Part shown: positions 16,861 through 26,439 of the stretch, in pieces
Layout: every line of letters starts with the position of its first letter
How positions within the stretch are numbered: position 1 is the first letter of the stretch
From: Diaphorobacter sp. HDW4A
GTDB taxonomy: Bacteria; Pseudomonadota; Gammaproteobacteria; Burkholderiales; Burkholderiaceae_C
Assembly (NCBI RefSeq): GCF_011305995.1
Contig: NZ_CP049910.1
Span: forward strand, 4,588,001-4,652,000
Direction: 5' to 3'
Length of the DNA: 64,000 nucleotides
Position numbers and translations under genes: made by a program
The notes under the pieces: model-generated
What the model was told of the DNA's origin: nothing
Seen by the model: the letters and a program-made list of their open reading frames with translations, nothing else
Database searches by the model: none

Positions 16861-17883
16861 TCATTGACGCTGCTGCGCGCGCATGGTGGACTTCCACACA
16901 TTACGCAACTGCACGCCCTCAGCCGTGTCCTGCGATGCCCAAGGCTCGAGCGCGAAGGCCACGACACGCTTCGAACCGTAGGCCTGCGCCACGTTCCACT
17001 GCGAACGAAGGCGCTCGAGTCCGGCGGTCTGCGCGTCGAATTCACCGACCACATTGGCCGCGCCCTGTTTCATCTCGAACAGCTCGACGATCAGATCAAA
17101 GTTCGCACCGCGCTTGAGCAGCATCTGGTGCAGCGGTTCGAGGTTGGCATAGTTCTTCATGCCATGCACGCCGACGCCGTCCTGGATCATCGGACGCAGG
17201 ATCACGCGGTCGAGGATGTAGCTCCACATGGTGGCCAGTTGCTCGGGCGTGCCCATAACGCTGTAGTAGGTCGACACGCTGGGCTCGCGGCCCGAGGTCT
17301 CGATGGCCACATCAGACAGCTGCTTGAGCCAGCCAGCCACCATCTCGAGGCGTGCCTGCGAACGGCCGAAGTCGTACTGCTCGAGTTCATATGGGATGTA
17401 CCAGCCCGCAAAGGCAGGATGCTTGGGCCAGGTGACAGAGCGCATGTAGGCGATGGAGTTCGCAGCGATGTTCTGCAGGTAGTTGGCGACGTCGGCATCG
17501 CTTTGGGCGATGACGGCCCACCAGTTCTCGTTGTAGGGCAGACCGATGTGCACACCCATGCCGAGCTTGGCGGCCTCGTCCATCAGGCGCTGCAGCATGC
17601 GGCCACGCGCATCCCACTTGTCGAGCGATTCGCCCTCGATACCCACCCACTGCAGAAACAGCGAATCGCAGCCAAGATCCTTCATGCCGGACAGCACGTT
17701 GCGCCAGCGCGCATTGGTCCAGTCCATGTGTTCCTGCCAAGGCTGCAGGAACGAGCCGCCGGTCATCTGGGTGGTCTTGCAACCAGCCAGAATCATGGCA
17801 CCGCCTAAAGCAGCGGCACCGGAAAAACGCAGCCAGTCGCGACGCGACAGCCCGTTGGAAGTTATATGTGATTTTGGAGACAT
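16861..17883 (-). CDS. DUF4434-type Tat-exported lipoprotein, convergent to EPS operon
   Basis: 340 residues from the ATG at 17881-17883; a GTG 21 bases upstream is the other choice. The N-terminus has a twin-arginine signal (SRRDWLRFSG) running into a lipobox LAGC, so a folded lipoprotein is expected. The body reads like a TIM-barrel glycosidase relative: WRNVLSGMKDLGCDSLFLQWVG, then MGVHIGLPYNENWW, GWYIPYELEQYDFG and VVAFALEPWAS, with conserved acidic residues at strand ends. I believe this is the DUF4434 family, to which E. coli YbcH, encoded beside nfrA-nfrB, also belongs; that recollection was not checked by search. The location suggests glycan trimming or processing. No enzymatic activity is established. 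Confidence 0.65.
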   Translation of the reverse strand: MSPKSHITSNGLSRRDWLRFSGAAALGGAMILAGCKTTQMTGGSFLQPWQEHMDWTNARWRNVLSGMKDLGCDSLFLQWVGIEGESLDKWDARGRMLQRLMDEAAKLGMGVHIGLPYNENWWAVIAQSDADVANYLQNIAANSIAYMRSVTWPKHPAFAGWYIPYELEQYDFGRSQARLEMVAGWLKQLSDVAIETSGREPSVSTYYSVMGTPEQLATMWSYILDRVILRPMIQDGVGVHGMKNYANLEPLHQMLLKRGANFDLIVELFEMKQGAANVVGEFDAQTAGLERLRSQWNVAQAYGSKRVVAFALEPWASQDTAEGVQLRNVWKSTMRAQQRQ

Positions 17884-18169
17884 TTCAACGACTCTAGCAA
17901 CCACATAGTGAAAACACTGATTTTCCGCAATATTGCGTTAATACATGTATTGGCATGTTTTAACCTATTGATTTACATAGAGTATTTCGATTTGTTCGCG
18001 TTAAAAATCAATTTCACTCTTGCACAAAATCAGCCTGCACGCCAGTTTTCCACCCAATCGATTCCATTTACTGGAAACTTACCGATAATTTATTACGAAT
18101 ATTGCAAAATACAGCCCTTAAAATCGAGTAATGACTACATTCAAATTTATCGATCTGTGGTAGGCAGCA
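17884..18169. other. AT-rich spacer between DUF4434 gene and metallophosphoesterase gene
   Basis: About 290 bases, strikingly AT-rich. It contains a perfect palindrome CGCAATATTGCG at 17926-17937 and the palindrome ATACATGTAT at 17941-17950, close upstream of the minus-strand DUF4434 gene, so it probably holds its promoter. The open frame running rightward here has no start site signal, and its composition changes abruptly; I do not call it. Confidence 0.45.
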
Positions 18170-19330
18170 TCAGGGTGCCTTGCGCAGCACAAGAACCTCG
18201 ATGCGCGACGGCACGCCCAGTCGCACCGCAAACCCCGCCCACAGCCCCGCGCCGTTGCTCACGAAGAGCTTCATGCGATCCACGTCGTAGGTGCCGCGCA
18301 CATAACCGTTGTTGACTGGGGCGACAAGCCAGCGGTCCATGCCAAGAATGTGGCCGCCATGGGTGTGGCCCGAAATCTGCAGCCCCACGCCCTGCGCCGC
18401 GTTTTCGCGCGCGAGCTTGGGCTGGTGCGCGAGCAGCAGATGGAAGTCCGCGCCCTTGGCCTGCTTTGCCACTGCGGCGATGTCGGGTGGTAGTCCTTCA
18501 GGAACGCTCGGATCGGCGTTCTGCTGCGACAGGCGCCCATAGGCCGGGTCGCCGATGCCCGAGATCGCCAGCGTGCGGCCCTTGATCTTCACGCGCTGGG
18601 TCTGGTTCTCCAGATAGTTGAGATGCTGCGCGCGAAACACGCGGGCCCAGGCCTCGTAGCCGCTGTAGTACTCGTGATTGCCGGGCGCGGCGAACACGCC
18701 GTACTTAGCGCGCAACTGCGACAGCGGCGCGAGGTTGCCGGCCTGCGTAGCGACATCGCCATCCACCATGTCGCCTGGCAGCACGATGAGATCCGGCCGC
18801 GCCGCGAGCGTGCGATCGACAATGCCCTGCACGTAGCGCGCGTTGTTGATGGGGCTCGCGTGGATGTCGGCGATCACAGCCACGCGCAGGCCGTCAAATT
18901 CGGCGGGCAGACCGGGGAGCGCGATGTCCTGCTCATGCACCTCGGGCAGCTTGAGCGCCTGCGTCACGCCAAAGCCCGACACCAGCAGCGCGATCACCAC
19001 GCACAGCCCCGTAGCGAGCCCACGCGCACGCGGCGACATGCCCCCGCCCACCAGCGCGAGCAACAGACCGGCGATATCGCGTAGCAGCGCCAGCACAAAG
19101 GCCAGCGCGAGCGCGCAGAAGATCCAGCCCGCAGCCACCTGCAGATGGGCGATCACGCCATAGTCCAGCGTGGCGCTGCGCATCGCCCAGATCAGCGCGG
19201 CCGGCATGGCCCCGAACAGTGCGGTGACGAGGAACGCGAGCCAGAACGCGCCGCGCTTCTCGCGCATCAGCAGAGGCCACCACAGCCACAGGGCCACGGG
19301 CAAAACGATCAGGCTTGCGTAGAAAATCAT
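18170..19330 (-). CDS. Membrane-anchored metallophosphoesterase (YkuE/YaeI type)
   Basis: 386 residues from the ATG at 19328-19330, which begins directly with a membrane helix (MIFYASLIVLPVALWLWWPL); upstream in-frame codons look non-coding. Four N-terminal membrane helices (~1-130) precede a calcineurin-type domain. Metal-binding blocks: VIADIHASPINN, LPGDMVDGD, APGNHEYYSG and SGHTHGGHI. Family members hydrolyse phosphodiester or pyrophosphate bonds, some in lipid A or undecaprenyl metabolism; the substrate here is not evident. The gene reads toward the DUF4434 gene and is head-to-head with the CWC gene, 59 bases apart. Confidence 0.85.
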   Translation of the reverse strand: MIFYASLIVLPVALWLWWPLLMREKRGAFWLAFLVTALFGAMPAALIWAMRSATLDYGVIAHLQVAAGWIFCALALAFVLALLRDIAGLLLALVGGGMSPRARGLATGLCVVIALLVSGFGVTQALKLPEVHEQDIALPGLPAEFDGLRVAVIADIHASPINNARYVQGIVDRTLAARPDLIVLPGDMVDGDVATQAGNLAPLSQLRAKYGVFAAPGNHEYYSGYEAWARVFRAQHLNYLENQTQRVKIKGRTLAISGIGDPAYGRLSQQNADPSVPEGLPPDIAAVAKQAKGADFHLLLAHQPKLARENAAQGVGLQISGHTHGGHILGMDRWLVAPVNNGYVRGTYDVDRMKLFVSNGAGLWAGFAVRLGVPSRIEVLVLRKAP

Positions 19331-19389
19331 GTGCGTGCTTTGAAAAACCGGACACCCCACAGCCGATACACTGCGCCCCGGAGTACCCC

Positions 19390-19605
19390 ATGAGCCCCGC
19401 AGAACACGAAGCCCCAGACACCAGCCACTGCCCACTGTGTGGACAGGCCAATCAATGCGCGATTGTCGCAGGCCTGCCCCCCGAAAGCTGTTGGTGCATG
19501 AATGAGCCCGTCTCGAACGAGGCTCTGGAGCGCATCCCGCAGGAGCAGCGCGGCAAGGCCTGCATCTGCCCGGCCTGCGCCCGCCCCGTCACCGCACCGG
19601 ATTGA
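19390..19605 (+). CDS. Small cysteine-rich CWC-type protein
   Basis: 71 residues with seven cysteines. The pattern CPLCGQANQC, then ESCWCM and CICPAC, matches the short cysteine-rich CWC family, likely a metal-binding fold. Function is not known. It is divergent from the metallophosphoesterase gene; the stop at 19603-19605 is 136 bases before the tautomerase gene. Confidence 0.72.
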   Translation: MSPAEHEAPDTSHCPLCGQANQCAIVAGLPPESCWCMNEPVSNEALERIPQEQRGKACICPACARPVTAPD

Positions 19606-19741
19606 CGACCGGAGCGGCCATTCACACCACAGCGCGAAAACTTCGCATTTCGTGCCGTCCGACGGGTCCCCGAGCCTGCAGATATCACCGCCAGCCGATA
19701 TGATTCGCGCTCGCTTTTTTCACTTCTGCAAAGGACCCGAA

Positions 19742-19930
19742 ATGCCAACGTACCATATCGAAATGATGGAAGGCCGCACCGTCGAGCAAAAGCGCAAGCT
19801 GGCCGAAGAGATCACCCGCGTGAGCGTGGAAGTGCTGGGCGGCTCGCCCGAATCGGTCGACATCCTGATCACTGACGTCAAGCGCGAAAACTGGGCCACC
19901 GGCGGCAAGCTCTGGCTGGATCGTCAGTGA
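19742..19930 (+). CDS. 4-oxalocrotonate tautomerase family protein
   Basis: 62 residues, the normal size for the family. After Met removal Pro is the N-terminal residue (MPTYHIEMMEGRT), the general base of these tautomerases. The helix EQKRKLAEEITRVSVEVLG and the DILITDVKRENWATGG end with conserved Trp are typical. Members isomerise enol and keto acids in aromatic ring cleavage pathways; this copy is not beside a catabolic operon, so the substrate is open. GTGAGATG links it to the MFS gene with one base between. Confidence 0.88.
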   Translation: MPTYHIEMMEGRTVEQKRKLAEEITRVSVEVLGGSPESVDILITDVKRENWATGGKLWLDRQ

Positions 19931-19931
19931 G

Positions 19932-21422
19932 ATGAAGGGTTTCCTGCAGGCCACCTTCAGTGGCCCTGCCTCGGCCAGCGCGTTGCAAGAGCGCTATGGC
20001 GATCGCTACCGCTGGCTGCTGTTGCTCTCCGTGCTGGCGGGCACCATTGCTTCACTGATTCCCTCGACCAGCGTGAATGTGGCCATTCCGGCCATGAGCG
20101 CGTACTTCGAGCTCGGGCAGGCACGCGCGCAGTGGATCACCTCGGGCTTCATGGTGGCGTCCACAGTGTCCATGCTCACCACGCCCTGGCTGCTCACCCG
20201 CTTCGGCTACCGCGCCACTTATGTGGGCGCCGTTCTCCTGCTCATGGTCGGCGCGACCATCGGCGGGTTTGCACAGAATTTTCCGATGGTGCTGGTCTCG
20301 CGCGTCGCCGAAGGCATTGCCGCGGGCATCATCCAGCCGATTCCGGCCGTCATCATCCTGCACGCCTTCAAGCCGCATGAACAGGGCCGCGCGGGCGGGC
20401 TCTTCGGCATGGGCGTGGTGTTGGCACCTGCCATCGCCCCGGCGCTAGGCGGCGTGCTCACCGATCTGATGGGCTGGCGCAGCACCTTCTTTATGGTGGT
20501 GCCGGTCACGCTGCTGTCGCTGTGGCTGGGCCTCAAGCTCGTGCCACATTCCTCGCCCGGCGGTGCCACCGTGGGCGAAAACACCTCGGGCCTCGACTGG
20601 ATTGGCCTCACGCTCGGCGCGGGCGGCACGCTCAGCCTGCTCAACGGCATGGCCCAGCTGCACCACGAGCCACGCGGCCCGGCGCTGCTGCTGCTCGCGC
20701 TGGCCGTGGCACTGCTGGTCGGCTTCGTGTTCTGGCAGAAGATCATGCTGGACCGGGGCCGCAAGCCACTCATGGACCTGCGCCTGTTCCGCTGCCGCCC
20801 GTTCGTGATGGGCTGCATCGTCTCGGCCGTATACGGCACGGCGATGTTCGGCTCCACCTACCTGCTGCCGCTGTTCATGCAGATGGGCATCGGTCTGTCG
20901 GCGAGCTACGCGGGCAATCTCTTGCTACCAGCGGGCATCGTGCTGGCGATGACCTTCCCAGTCGTCGGGCGCCTGGCCGACCGCCAGCCCACGCACTGGC
21001 TGGTGAGCATCGGCCTCGGACTGCTCGCGTTGTCGTTTGCGCTGATGATCTTCGTCGGCTCAAGCACCGCGCTCTGGCTGCTGGCGGCCTTCATCGTCGT
21101 GGGCCGCGTCGGCCTCGGCTTCATCCTGCCGAGCCTGAACCTCGGCGCCATGCGCCCGCTCGACAAGTCGCTGATCGCGCAGGGCTCGAGCACCATCAGC
21201 TTCATCCGAATGCTCGGTGGCGCGGCGGGCGTGAGCCTGTTCGGCATCGTGCTGCAGTGGCGCATGGAAGTGCATGAGGCCGACGTTGCGCTCGGCACCA
21301 AGGCCGCGCACCTGATCGCCTTTCACGAATGCTTTGCACTGCTCACCGCGCTGTGTCTGGTAGCCATGGCAGCCGCCACACAATTACGCTCTCCGCATCC
21401 GCCGTCGACCAAGACCGACTGA
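19932..21422 (+). CDS. MFS drug exporter, DHA2 (EmrB/QacA) family
   Basis: 496 residues with about 14 hydrophobic segments, matching the 14-helix DHA2 group. Motif A-like LLTRFGYRATYVG follows the second helix, and the antiporter motif C is seen as APAIAPALGGVLTD in helix 5. DHA2 proteins export amphipathic drugs using the proton gradient. The start lies one base after the tautomerase stop, so they are likely co-transcribed. Substrate cannot be inferred from the neighbours. Confidence 0.88.
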   Translation: MKGFLQATFSGPASASALQERYGDRYRWLLLLSVLAGTIASLIPSTSVNVAIPAMSAYFELGQARAQWITSGFMVASTVSMLTTPWLLTRFGYRATYVGAVLLLMVGATIGGFAQNFPMVLVSRVAEGIAAGIIQPIPAVIILHAFKPHEQGRAGGLFGMGVVLAPAIAPALGGVLTDLMGWRSTFFMVVPVTLLSLWLGLKLVPHSSPGGATVGENTSGLDWIGLTLGAGGTLSLLNGMAQLHHEPRGPALLLLALAVALLVGFVFWQKIMLDRGRKPLMDLRLFRCRPFVMGCIVSAVYGTAMFGSTYLLPLFMQMGIGLSASYAGNLLLPAGIVLAMTFPVVGRLADRQPTHWLVSIGLGLLALSFALMIFVGSSTALWLLAAFIVVGRVGLGFILPSLNLGAMRPLDKSLIAQGSSTISFIRMLGGAAGVSLFGIVLQWRMEVHEADVALGTKAAHLIAFHECFALLTALCLVAMAAATQLRSPHPPSTKTD

Positions 21423-21512
21423 AGCATCTCGTTTTGTACTAACCTATAGTGGTTACCAACCGGCCGCGCCTTGTTCGATGCCGAATGAACGAACTGCGAA
21501 AGCAATCAACGC

Positions 21513-22274
21513 ATGTGCCAGCTTTTAGGAATGAACTGCAATACCCCGACTGATGTCCGCTTCAGTTTCTCGGGGTTCGCCCAGCGCGCGGGCAATACCG
21601 GCGATCACACCGACGGCTGGGGCATCGCGTTCTTCGAAGACAAGGGCCTGCGCCATTTCGTCGACCACGAACGCGCCATCGACTCGCCGGTCGCCAAGCT
21701 GATCCGCGAGTACCCGATCCACAGCAAGAACGTCATCGCCCATATCCGCAAGGCCACCCAGGGCGTCGTGAGTCTGGAGAACTGCCACCCCTTCGTGCGC
21801 GAACTCTGGGGGCACTACTGGGTGTTCGCGCACAACGGTGATCTGAAGAATTTCAGCCCCAAGCTGCACAGCCACTTCCACCCGGTCGGCAGCACAGACA
21901 GCGAACAGGCCTTCTGCTGGATCATGCAGGAGCTCTCCAAGTCCCACGCTTGCATGCCCAGCATCGACGAGCTCACACTCACTCTGCGCGAGCTCGCTCC
22001 GGGAATCGCCAAGCACGGCACGTTCAACTTTCTGCTCTCCAACGGCAAAGCGCTGTGGGCGCATGCCTCCACGCATCTCTACTACCTCGAGCGCAAGCAC
22101 CCGTTCACACAAGCGCAGCTGTGCGATGAAGACCTCAAGGTGAACTTCGCCTCCGAAACCACTCCCGATGACAAGGTGGCCGTCGTGGTGACCGCGCCGC
22201 TCACCACCAACGAGGAGTGGACTGCGTTCAAGAGCGGCGAGCTAAGGGTGTTCGTGAACGGCGAGGCGCGCTGA
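21513..22274 (+). CDS. Class II glutamine amidotransferase (YafJ-type)
   Basis: 253 residues. Cys2 (MCQLLGMNCN) is the expected N-terminal nucleophile after Met removal. NTGDHTDGWGIAFF and HIRKATQG are the family's glutamine-site blocks, and FAHNGDLKNF completes the domain. There is no synthase domain, so it is a stand-alone Ntn hydrolase like YafJ, whose physiological acceptor is not settled. It is convergent with the DUF11 gene, 25 bases apart. Confidence 0.9.
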   Translation: MCQLLGMNCNTPTDVRFSFSGFAQRAGNTGDHTDGWGIAFFEDKGLRHFVDHERAIDSPVAKLIREYPIHSKNVIAHIRKATQGVVSLENCHPFVRELWGHYWVFAHNGDLKNFSPKLHSHFHPVGSTDSEQAFCWIMQELSKSHACMPSIDELTLTLRELAPGIAKHGTFNFLLSNGKALWAHASTHLYYLERKHPFTQAQLCDEDLKVNFASETTPDDKVAVVVTAPLTTNEEWTAFKSGELRVFVNGEAR

Positions 22275-22299
22275 CATCGCCTTGCCACGCCGGATGACG

Positions 22300-25158
22300 T
22301 CAATGCAGCCGCTTGCGGCCGCGCCACACCAACACCAGCACACCCAGTCCCAGCAGCGCCAGCATGAGTCGAGAATCCACAGGCACCGGGGTCGCCTCGG
22401 TCACCGGTACCGCCACGATGGCGTCCGTGTCGGTACTGATGCAGGGCGCGGCGCTCGTGCACATCACACCGTCGATCACACTCGCCGTATTGCTGGCCGA
22501 TGATCCTGCCGCGCCGGTGACGCTGGCCGTCACCAGATAGGCAATCGACTCCCCAGCAGCCAGCGTGATGCCGGTGCAGCCCGCTGGCGTGCAAGTCCCG
22601 GCATTGCTGTTGGCACCCACGCTCGCTTGCACAATGTTCGACACGGTCACGCCGACGGCGTCGTCCCTCCACTGCACACCGCTTGCGCCCGTGCCGCCGC
22701 CATTGATCAGCGTGACGGTGTACGTCGTCGCTGCGCCTGCCGTGATCTGTGCGACGCTATTGGTCTTCGTCACGCCGAGTTGTGCCGGAGTCACGATATC
22801 GTCTGTGTCGATGGCTGTGCAGTCTGCGGCTGGATTGCCTGCAGCGCAGTTGGCGCCGTCAATCAACGCGGTGTTGGTCGCGCGCATTCCCGCACTGCCG
22901 CTGACGTCCGCCGTCACCGCGTAGCTGATGCTGCCGCCCGCAGGCAGCGTCACACCACGGCAACTGCTGGTGGTGCAGGTGCCTGCGCTGCTGCCGGTGC
23001 TCACGAGCGTCGGCGCTACGTTGGTCACCGTCACGCCCGTGGCGCTGTCGGTCCATTGCACGTTGCTCACGGCCATGCCGCCAGTGTTCTGGAGCGTCAC
23101 GGTATAGGTAGTGCTCGCTCCAGCAGTTATCTCGGTAACGCCGTTGGTCTTGGTGATGCCAAGGCGGGCGGGCGTCACCACCTCGTCCGAGTCAACCGCC
23201 ACGCAGACATTGCCATTGATGCAAGTACCGCCATTGATGGTCGCCGTGTTTCTAGCTCCGGCGGCTCCGAGCATACTGCCGACGGTCGCCTCGACGGAAT
23301 AAGCGATGGATTCCCCCGGTGCAATCGTGATGCCGGTGCAGCCAGTGATGGTGCAAAGCCCCGCACTGCTATTGGGGCCAACATCTGTTTCGAGGATCCG
23401 GCCCACGGTCACGCCCACCGGCGTGTCGGCCCACTGCTGGCTGGTTGCCGCGGTGCCACCGGTATTCGTCAGCGTCACGGTGTAGATCGTGCTCGTATTC
23501 TGCGCTACCACGTCGACGCCGTTGGTCTTGGCAATGTTCAGGTTCGCCGGGCTCACGACTTGATCCGTGTCCGTGCTCACACATCCGGCCACACTGGCGC
23601 TCGTGCAGGTACCGCCGCTCACCGTGGCACGGTTCGACACGGTTGCACCAGCCAACACCGAGGCCAGCACGGTCGCAGTCACGTAGTAAGTGTTGGACTG
23701 CCCCGCCGCCAACGTGATGCCTGTGCACCCGGCGTTCGTACAGGTGCCGCTCACATTGCCCGCACCGACCGTACCCACAGCGATGCTGTTCACCGTGAGC
23801 CCCGAGGGACTGTCCGCCCAACTCAGGTCAGAAAATGACGCAATGGAACTGTTGTTCAAGGTCACCGTGTAGACTGTCTGTGCGCCCCTGGTGATCTGAT
23901 TGAGATTGTTGGTCTTGGCCACGCTGACTGCATTGGCGGACACGATGGGGTCGGCATCGGTGCTGGTGCACGCACTGGGCGAGCCCTGGCTGCAATCGCC
24001 ACCATCCACGATGGCCGCATTCGAAGCTGTCGTGCCAATTACACCGGACACATTCGCCGTCACGGTATAGACGATGGAGGATCCTGGAGCCAGCGTGATG
24101 TCGGTGCATCCAGAAGTGGTGCAGGTGCCCGCATTGCTGCCCGCACCCGCAGCGCCCGGGACAATGCCGGTCACGTTCACGTTGCTTGAGACATCCGTCC
24201 ACTGCACGCCGCTTGCGGCCGTGCCGCCGCTGTTGGTGAGCGTTACCGTGTAGGTGGTAACGGCGCCTGCTGTGACCATGTTGGCACCATTGGTCTTCTG
24301 CACGCTGACGATGGCAGGCGTACTCACCGCTTGCCGGTTGTAGGCAACGAAGGCAACATCGGAATCCCCGCTCAACACCTGCACAAACCCGGCGATGCGG
24401 CCCATATTGCTGGCATCGATGCCGAAGTCGGAAAAGTGGTAAGCCCGCATGCGCAATGCCCGGGCTCCGTTGGCGATGGTCGATTTGGTGTGATTGGAAT
24501 TCCAGAACTGCCAGTTCTGCATCCCCGCAACGGGAACCGCATTGAAATTGATGCTCAACTGGTTGCCCACCGGTGCATTCGACGCATCAACAAAGTAAAA
24601 CTGATCCAGCCTGGCTCCCGGATCACCCACCTGCGTCACGAGTACGTCAGGAATTGAATCGGTCATGGCGCCGACATTGACCACTGACGCATCGAATTTC
24701 AAAGCCGCTGCAGGAATATTGAACAGCGCGGAATTCAGATCCAGCCCGTTGGCTCCATCGAACAGATAGGAAGCACGCGACTTGGAGACGTCATAGGTGG
24801 CTAATGCGGGAATACCATTCAGTCCACCTGCGGCAGGCACGGCATTGGCACTTGGCGTGAACGCCTGGAATGCCGCGGGCACATATGCACCAGCCAGCAC
24901 AGCATCATTCACACCTGTGGAGTAGCGTGTTCCCCCCGCAGTGAAGGCCAGCAGATTGTTGACCCCGTTGGACACCGTAGCGGGCGCCGTCGGCCACGTA
25001 TTGCCGGAATAGCTGCCCCAGACCGCTGTCACATTGTCCACGGCATGCGCGGACAAGGCTGCTGCGCCTGCAAGTGCGATGGCCACGGTACGTGTCGATT
25101 GAAGGAGCCAGGCGCGCAAGCGCGTGGCGCGGGTGGACAACGGATCCGTCATTCCCAT
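22300..25158 (-). CDS. Large secreted surface protein with five DUF11-like modules and C-terminal anchor
   Basis: About 952 residues from the ATG at 25156-25158; a GTG at 25197 and an ATG at 25152 are also possible. A signal peptide ends at SAHAVDN. After a ~260-residue N-terminal domain come five tandem modules of ~125 residues, each starting KTNxxxxxTxGAxTxYTVTLxN and holding a Cys pair in a GTCTxxGCxxITL context, followed by a second Cys pair. This is a DUF11-type Ig-like adhesin stalk. The C-terminus has VPVDSRLM, a hydrophobic helix and RGRKRLH, resembling an IPTL-CTERM sorting tail but without its consensus. The modules differ enough in sequence that they are old duplications. Function: likely cell-surface or matrix protein. 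Confidence 0.82.
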   Translation of the reverse strand: MGMTDPLSTRATRLRAWLLQSTRTVAIALAGAAALSAHAVDNVTAVWGSYSGNTWPTAPATVSNGVNNLLAFTAGGTRYSTGVNDAVLAGAYVPAAFQAFTPSANAVPAAGGLNGIPALATYDVSKSRASYLFDGANGLDLNSALFNIPAAALKFDASVVNVGAMTDSIPDVLVTQVGDPGARLDQFYFVDASNAPVGNQLSINFNAVPVAGMQNWQFWNSNHTKSTIANGARALRMRAYHFSDFGIDASNMGRIAGFVQVLSGDSDVAFVAYNRQAVSTPAIVSVQKTNGANMVTAGAVTTYTVTLTNSGGTAASGVQWTDVSSNVNVTGIVPGAAGAGSNAGTCTTSGCTDITLAPGSSIVYTVTANVSGVIGTTASNAAIVDGGDCSQGSPSACTSTDADPIVSANAVSVAKTNNLNQITRGAQTVYTVTLNNSSIASFSDLSWADSPSGLTVNSIAVGTVGAGNVSGTCTNAGCTGITLAAGQSNTYYVTATVLASVLAGATVSNRATVSGGTCTSASVAGCVSTDTDQVVSPANLNIAKTNGVDVVAQNTSTIYTVTLTNTGGTAATSQQWADTPVGVTVGRILETDVGPNSSAGLCTITGCTGITIAPGESIAYSVEATVGSMLGAAGARNTATINGGTCINGNVCVAVDSDEVVTPARLGITKTNGVTEITAGASTTYTVTLQNTGGMAVSNVQWTDSATGVTVTNVAPTLVSTGSSAGTCTTSSCRGVTLPAGGSISYAVTADVSGSAGMRATNTALIDGANCAAGNPAADCTAIDTDDIVTPAQLGVTKTNSVAQITAGAATTYTVTLINGGGTGASGVQWRDDAVGVTVSNIVQASVGANSNAGTCTPAGCTGITLAAGESIAYLVTASVTGAAGSSASNTASVIDGVMCTSAAPCISTDTDAIVAVPVTEATPVPVDSRLMLALLGLGVLVLVWRGRKRLH

Positions 25159-25395
25159 TTCGTGTGCATCGGAAACAAATTTCGAATCACGATGCACTCC
25201 ATGTAGGCTGCAGCATCGCGCGGGCAGCCCGTGTATCGGACTGCATCGATTGATTATATCAATCGGATATTGAAATTTAAAATGCTTTGATTATCACAAA
25301 GGGGCCGCCATCCGTGTAGGTGTTCACTTCTCCGATGCAGGCGCGATGCCTCGCAGAGGCGAGACAGCAAGTTGACCGCAATGCTGCGGAATTCC

Positions 25396-26184
25396 TCAGG
25401 CTTTGATGCCTGCCGTCGTCCCAACGCCCGCTGCCAGATAGCCACCGTCCACCGGCAGCAGCACGCCGTTGACATAGGCGGCTCCGTCCCCGCACAGGTA
25501 GACGATGGCGTTGGCAATTTCCTCGACCTGCCCCATGCGTTTGGCGGGAATCATCACCTCGAAGGCGCGCTTGGTTTCAGGTGTGTAGTTCTTCTCGGTC
25601 ATCGGCGTGAGCACCGGCCCCGGCGCGACGGCGTTGACGGTGATGCCGTGGCAACCCAATTCCATCGCGAATTGGCGCGTGAGTCCCGCAATGGCGGTCT
25701 TCGATGTGCCATAGGCCACACGCCCGACACCAGCGCGCTCGGAACTGATGGACGCCAGATTCACGATGCGCCCGTACTGTTGCGTGATCATGCCCCTGGC
25801 CGCTCGCTGCGAGCACAGGAAAGTGCCGCCCACGTTCACGTCCATCGCCTTGCGGAACATGCCGTAGGAGCACTCCATCACCGAGGCCACCGGCATGATG
25901 CCCGCGCTGTTGACCAGCACATTGGCCGCCTTGCCAAAGTGCTGCTCGACTGCGTCAAAGGCAGCGTCCACCGAAGAAGGATCGCTCACATCGATCACCA
26001 CGGCCAAGGCACTGCCCTGCTGCCGCGCATTCAATGCCGCCGCCACGGCGCTGGCGTTGTCGATCTGGATGTCGAGCAGCGCCACGCGAAACCCCGCATC
26101 GACCAATTGATGCGCCACGGCCTCACCGATCCCTGAACCACCACCCGTCACGACGGCCACGCGCGTCGATTCATTGCTTGTCAT
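25396..26184 (-). CDS. Short-chain dehydrogenase/reductase (classical SDR)
   Basis: 262 residues, standard SDR length. The cofactor motif TGGGSGIG is at ~13-20, NSAG at ~92, catalytic Ser in NLASISSE and the YGTSK catalytic Tyr-Lys pair follow, then VNAVAPGPV and the GVLLPVDGGY end. D at the end of strand 2 (LLDIQ) suggests NAD(H) preference. Substrate is unknown, and the flanking genes (surface protein, secreted GWYW protein) give no clue. Confidence 0.9.
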   Translation of the reverse strand: MTSNESTRVAVVTGGGSGIGEAVAHQLVDAGFRVALLDIQIDNASAVAAALNARQQGSALAVVIDVSDPSSVDAAFDAVEQHFGKAANVLVNSAGIMPVASVMECSYGMFRKAMDVNVGGTFLCSQRAARGMITQQYGRIVNLASISSERAGVGRVAYGTSKTAIAGLTRQFAMELGCHGITVNAVAPGPVLTPMTEKNYTPETKRAFEVMIPAKRMGQVEEIANAIVYLCGDGAAYVNGVLLPVDGGYLAAGVGTTAGIKA

Positions 26185-26439
26185 TGTCGCCTTGGAATTT
26201 ATTCGTTACTTAACTAACATTTACAAATGATTGCAGCAAGAGCGGAAATCCCTCGAAGGGTCAGACCACGGCCGCAAGTGATTGTCTTCAAATGAGATTC
26301 CGACGTCACACCGGGAAACATCGCGTCGCGCAGTCACGACGGTGGCCGAAATTCGTTCACGCGAAAGACCCGCGCCGTCATACGCTGTTGCCAGGAAACC
26401 AACATACATCTCAAGCAAGCACTGTACCGGGAGAGCGCA

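Noticed and set aside
17908..18315. Rightward open frame of ~135 codons starting in the AT-rich spacer
   Set aside because: No ribosome site, composition flips from AT-rich to GC-rich midway, and its second half is antisense to the metallophosphoesterase gene.
18620..19390. Plus-strand open frames antisense to the metallophosphoesterase
   Set aside because: No start signals, no protein-like pattern; shadows.
22600..24300. Periodic similarity that might look like a repeat array
   Set aside because: It is the coding repeat of the DUF11 modules (~375 bases per unit), diverged at DNA level; there are no short identical repeats with spacers, so not CRISPR.
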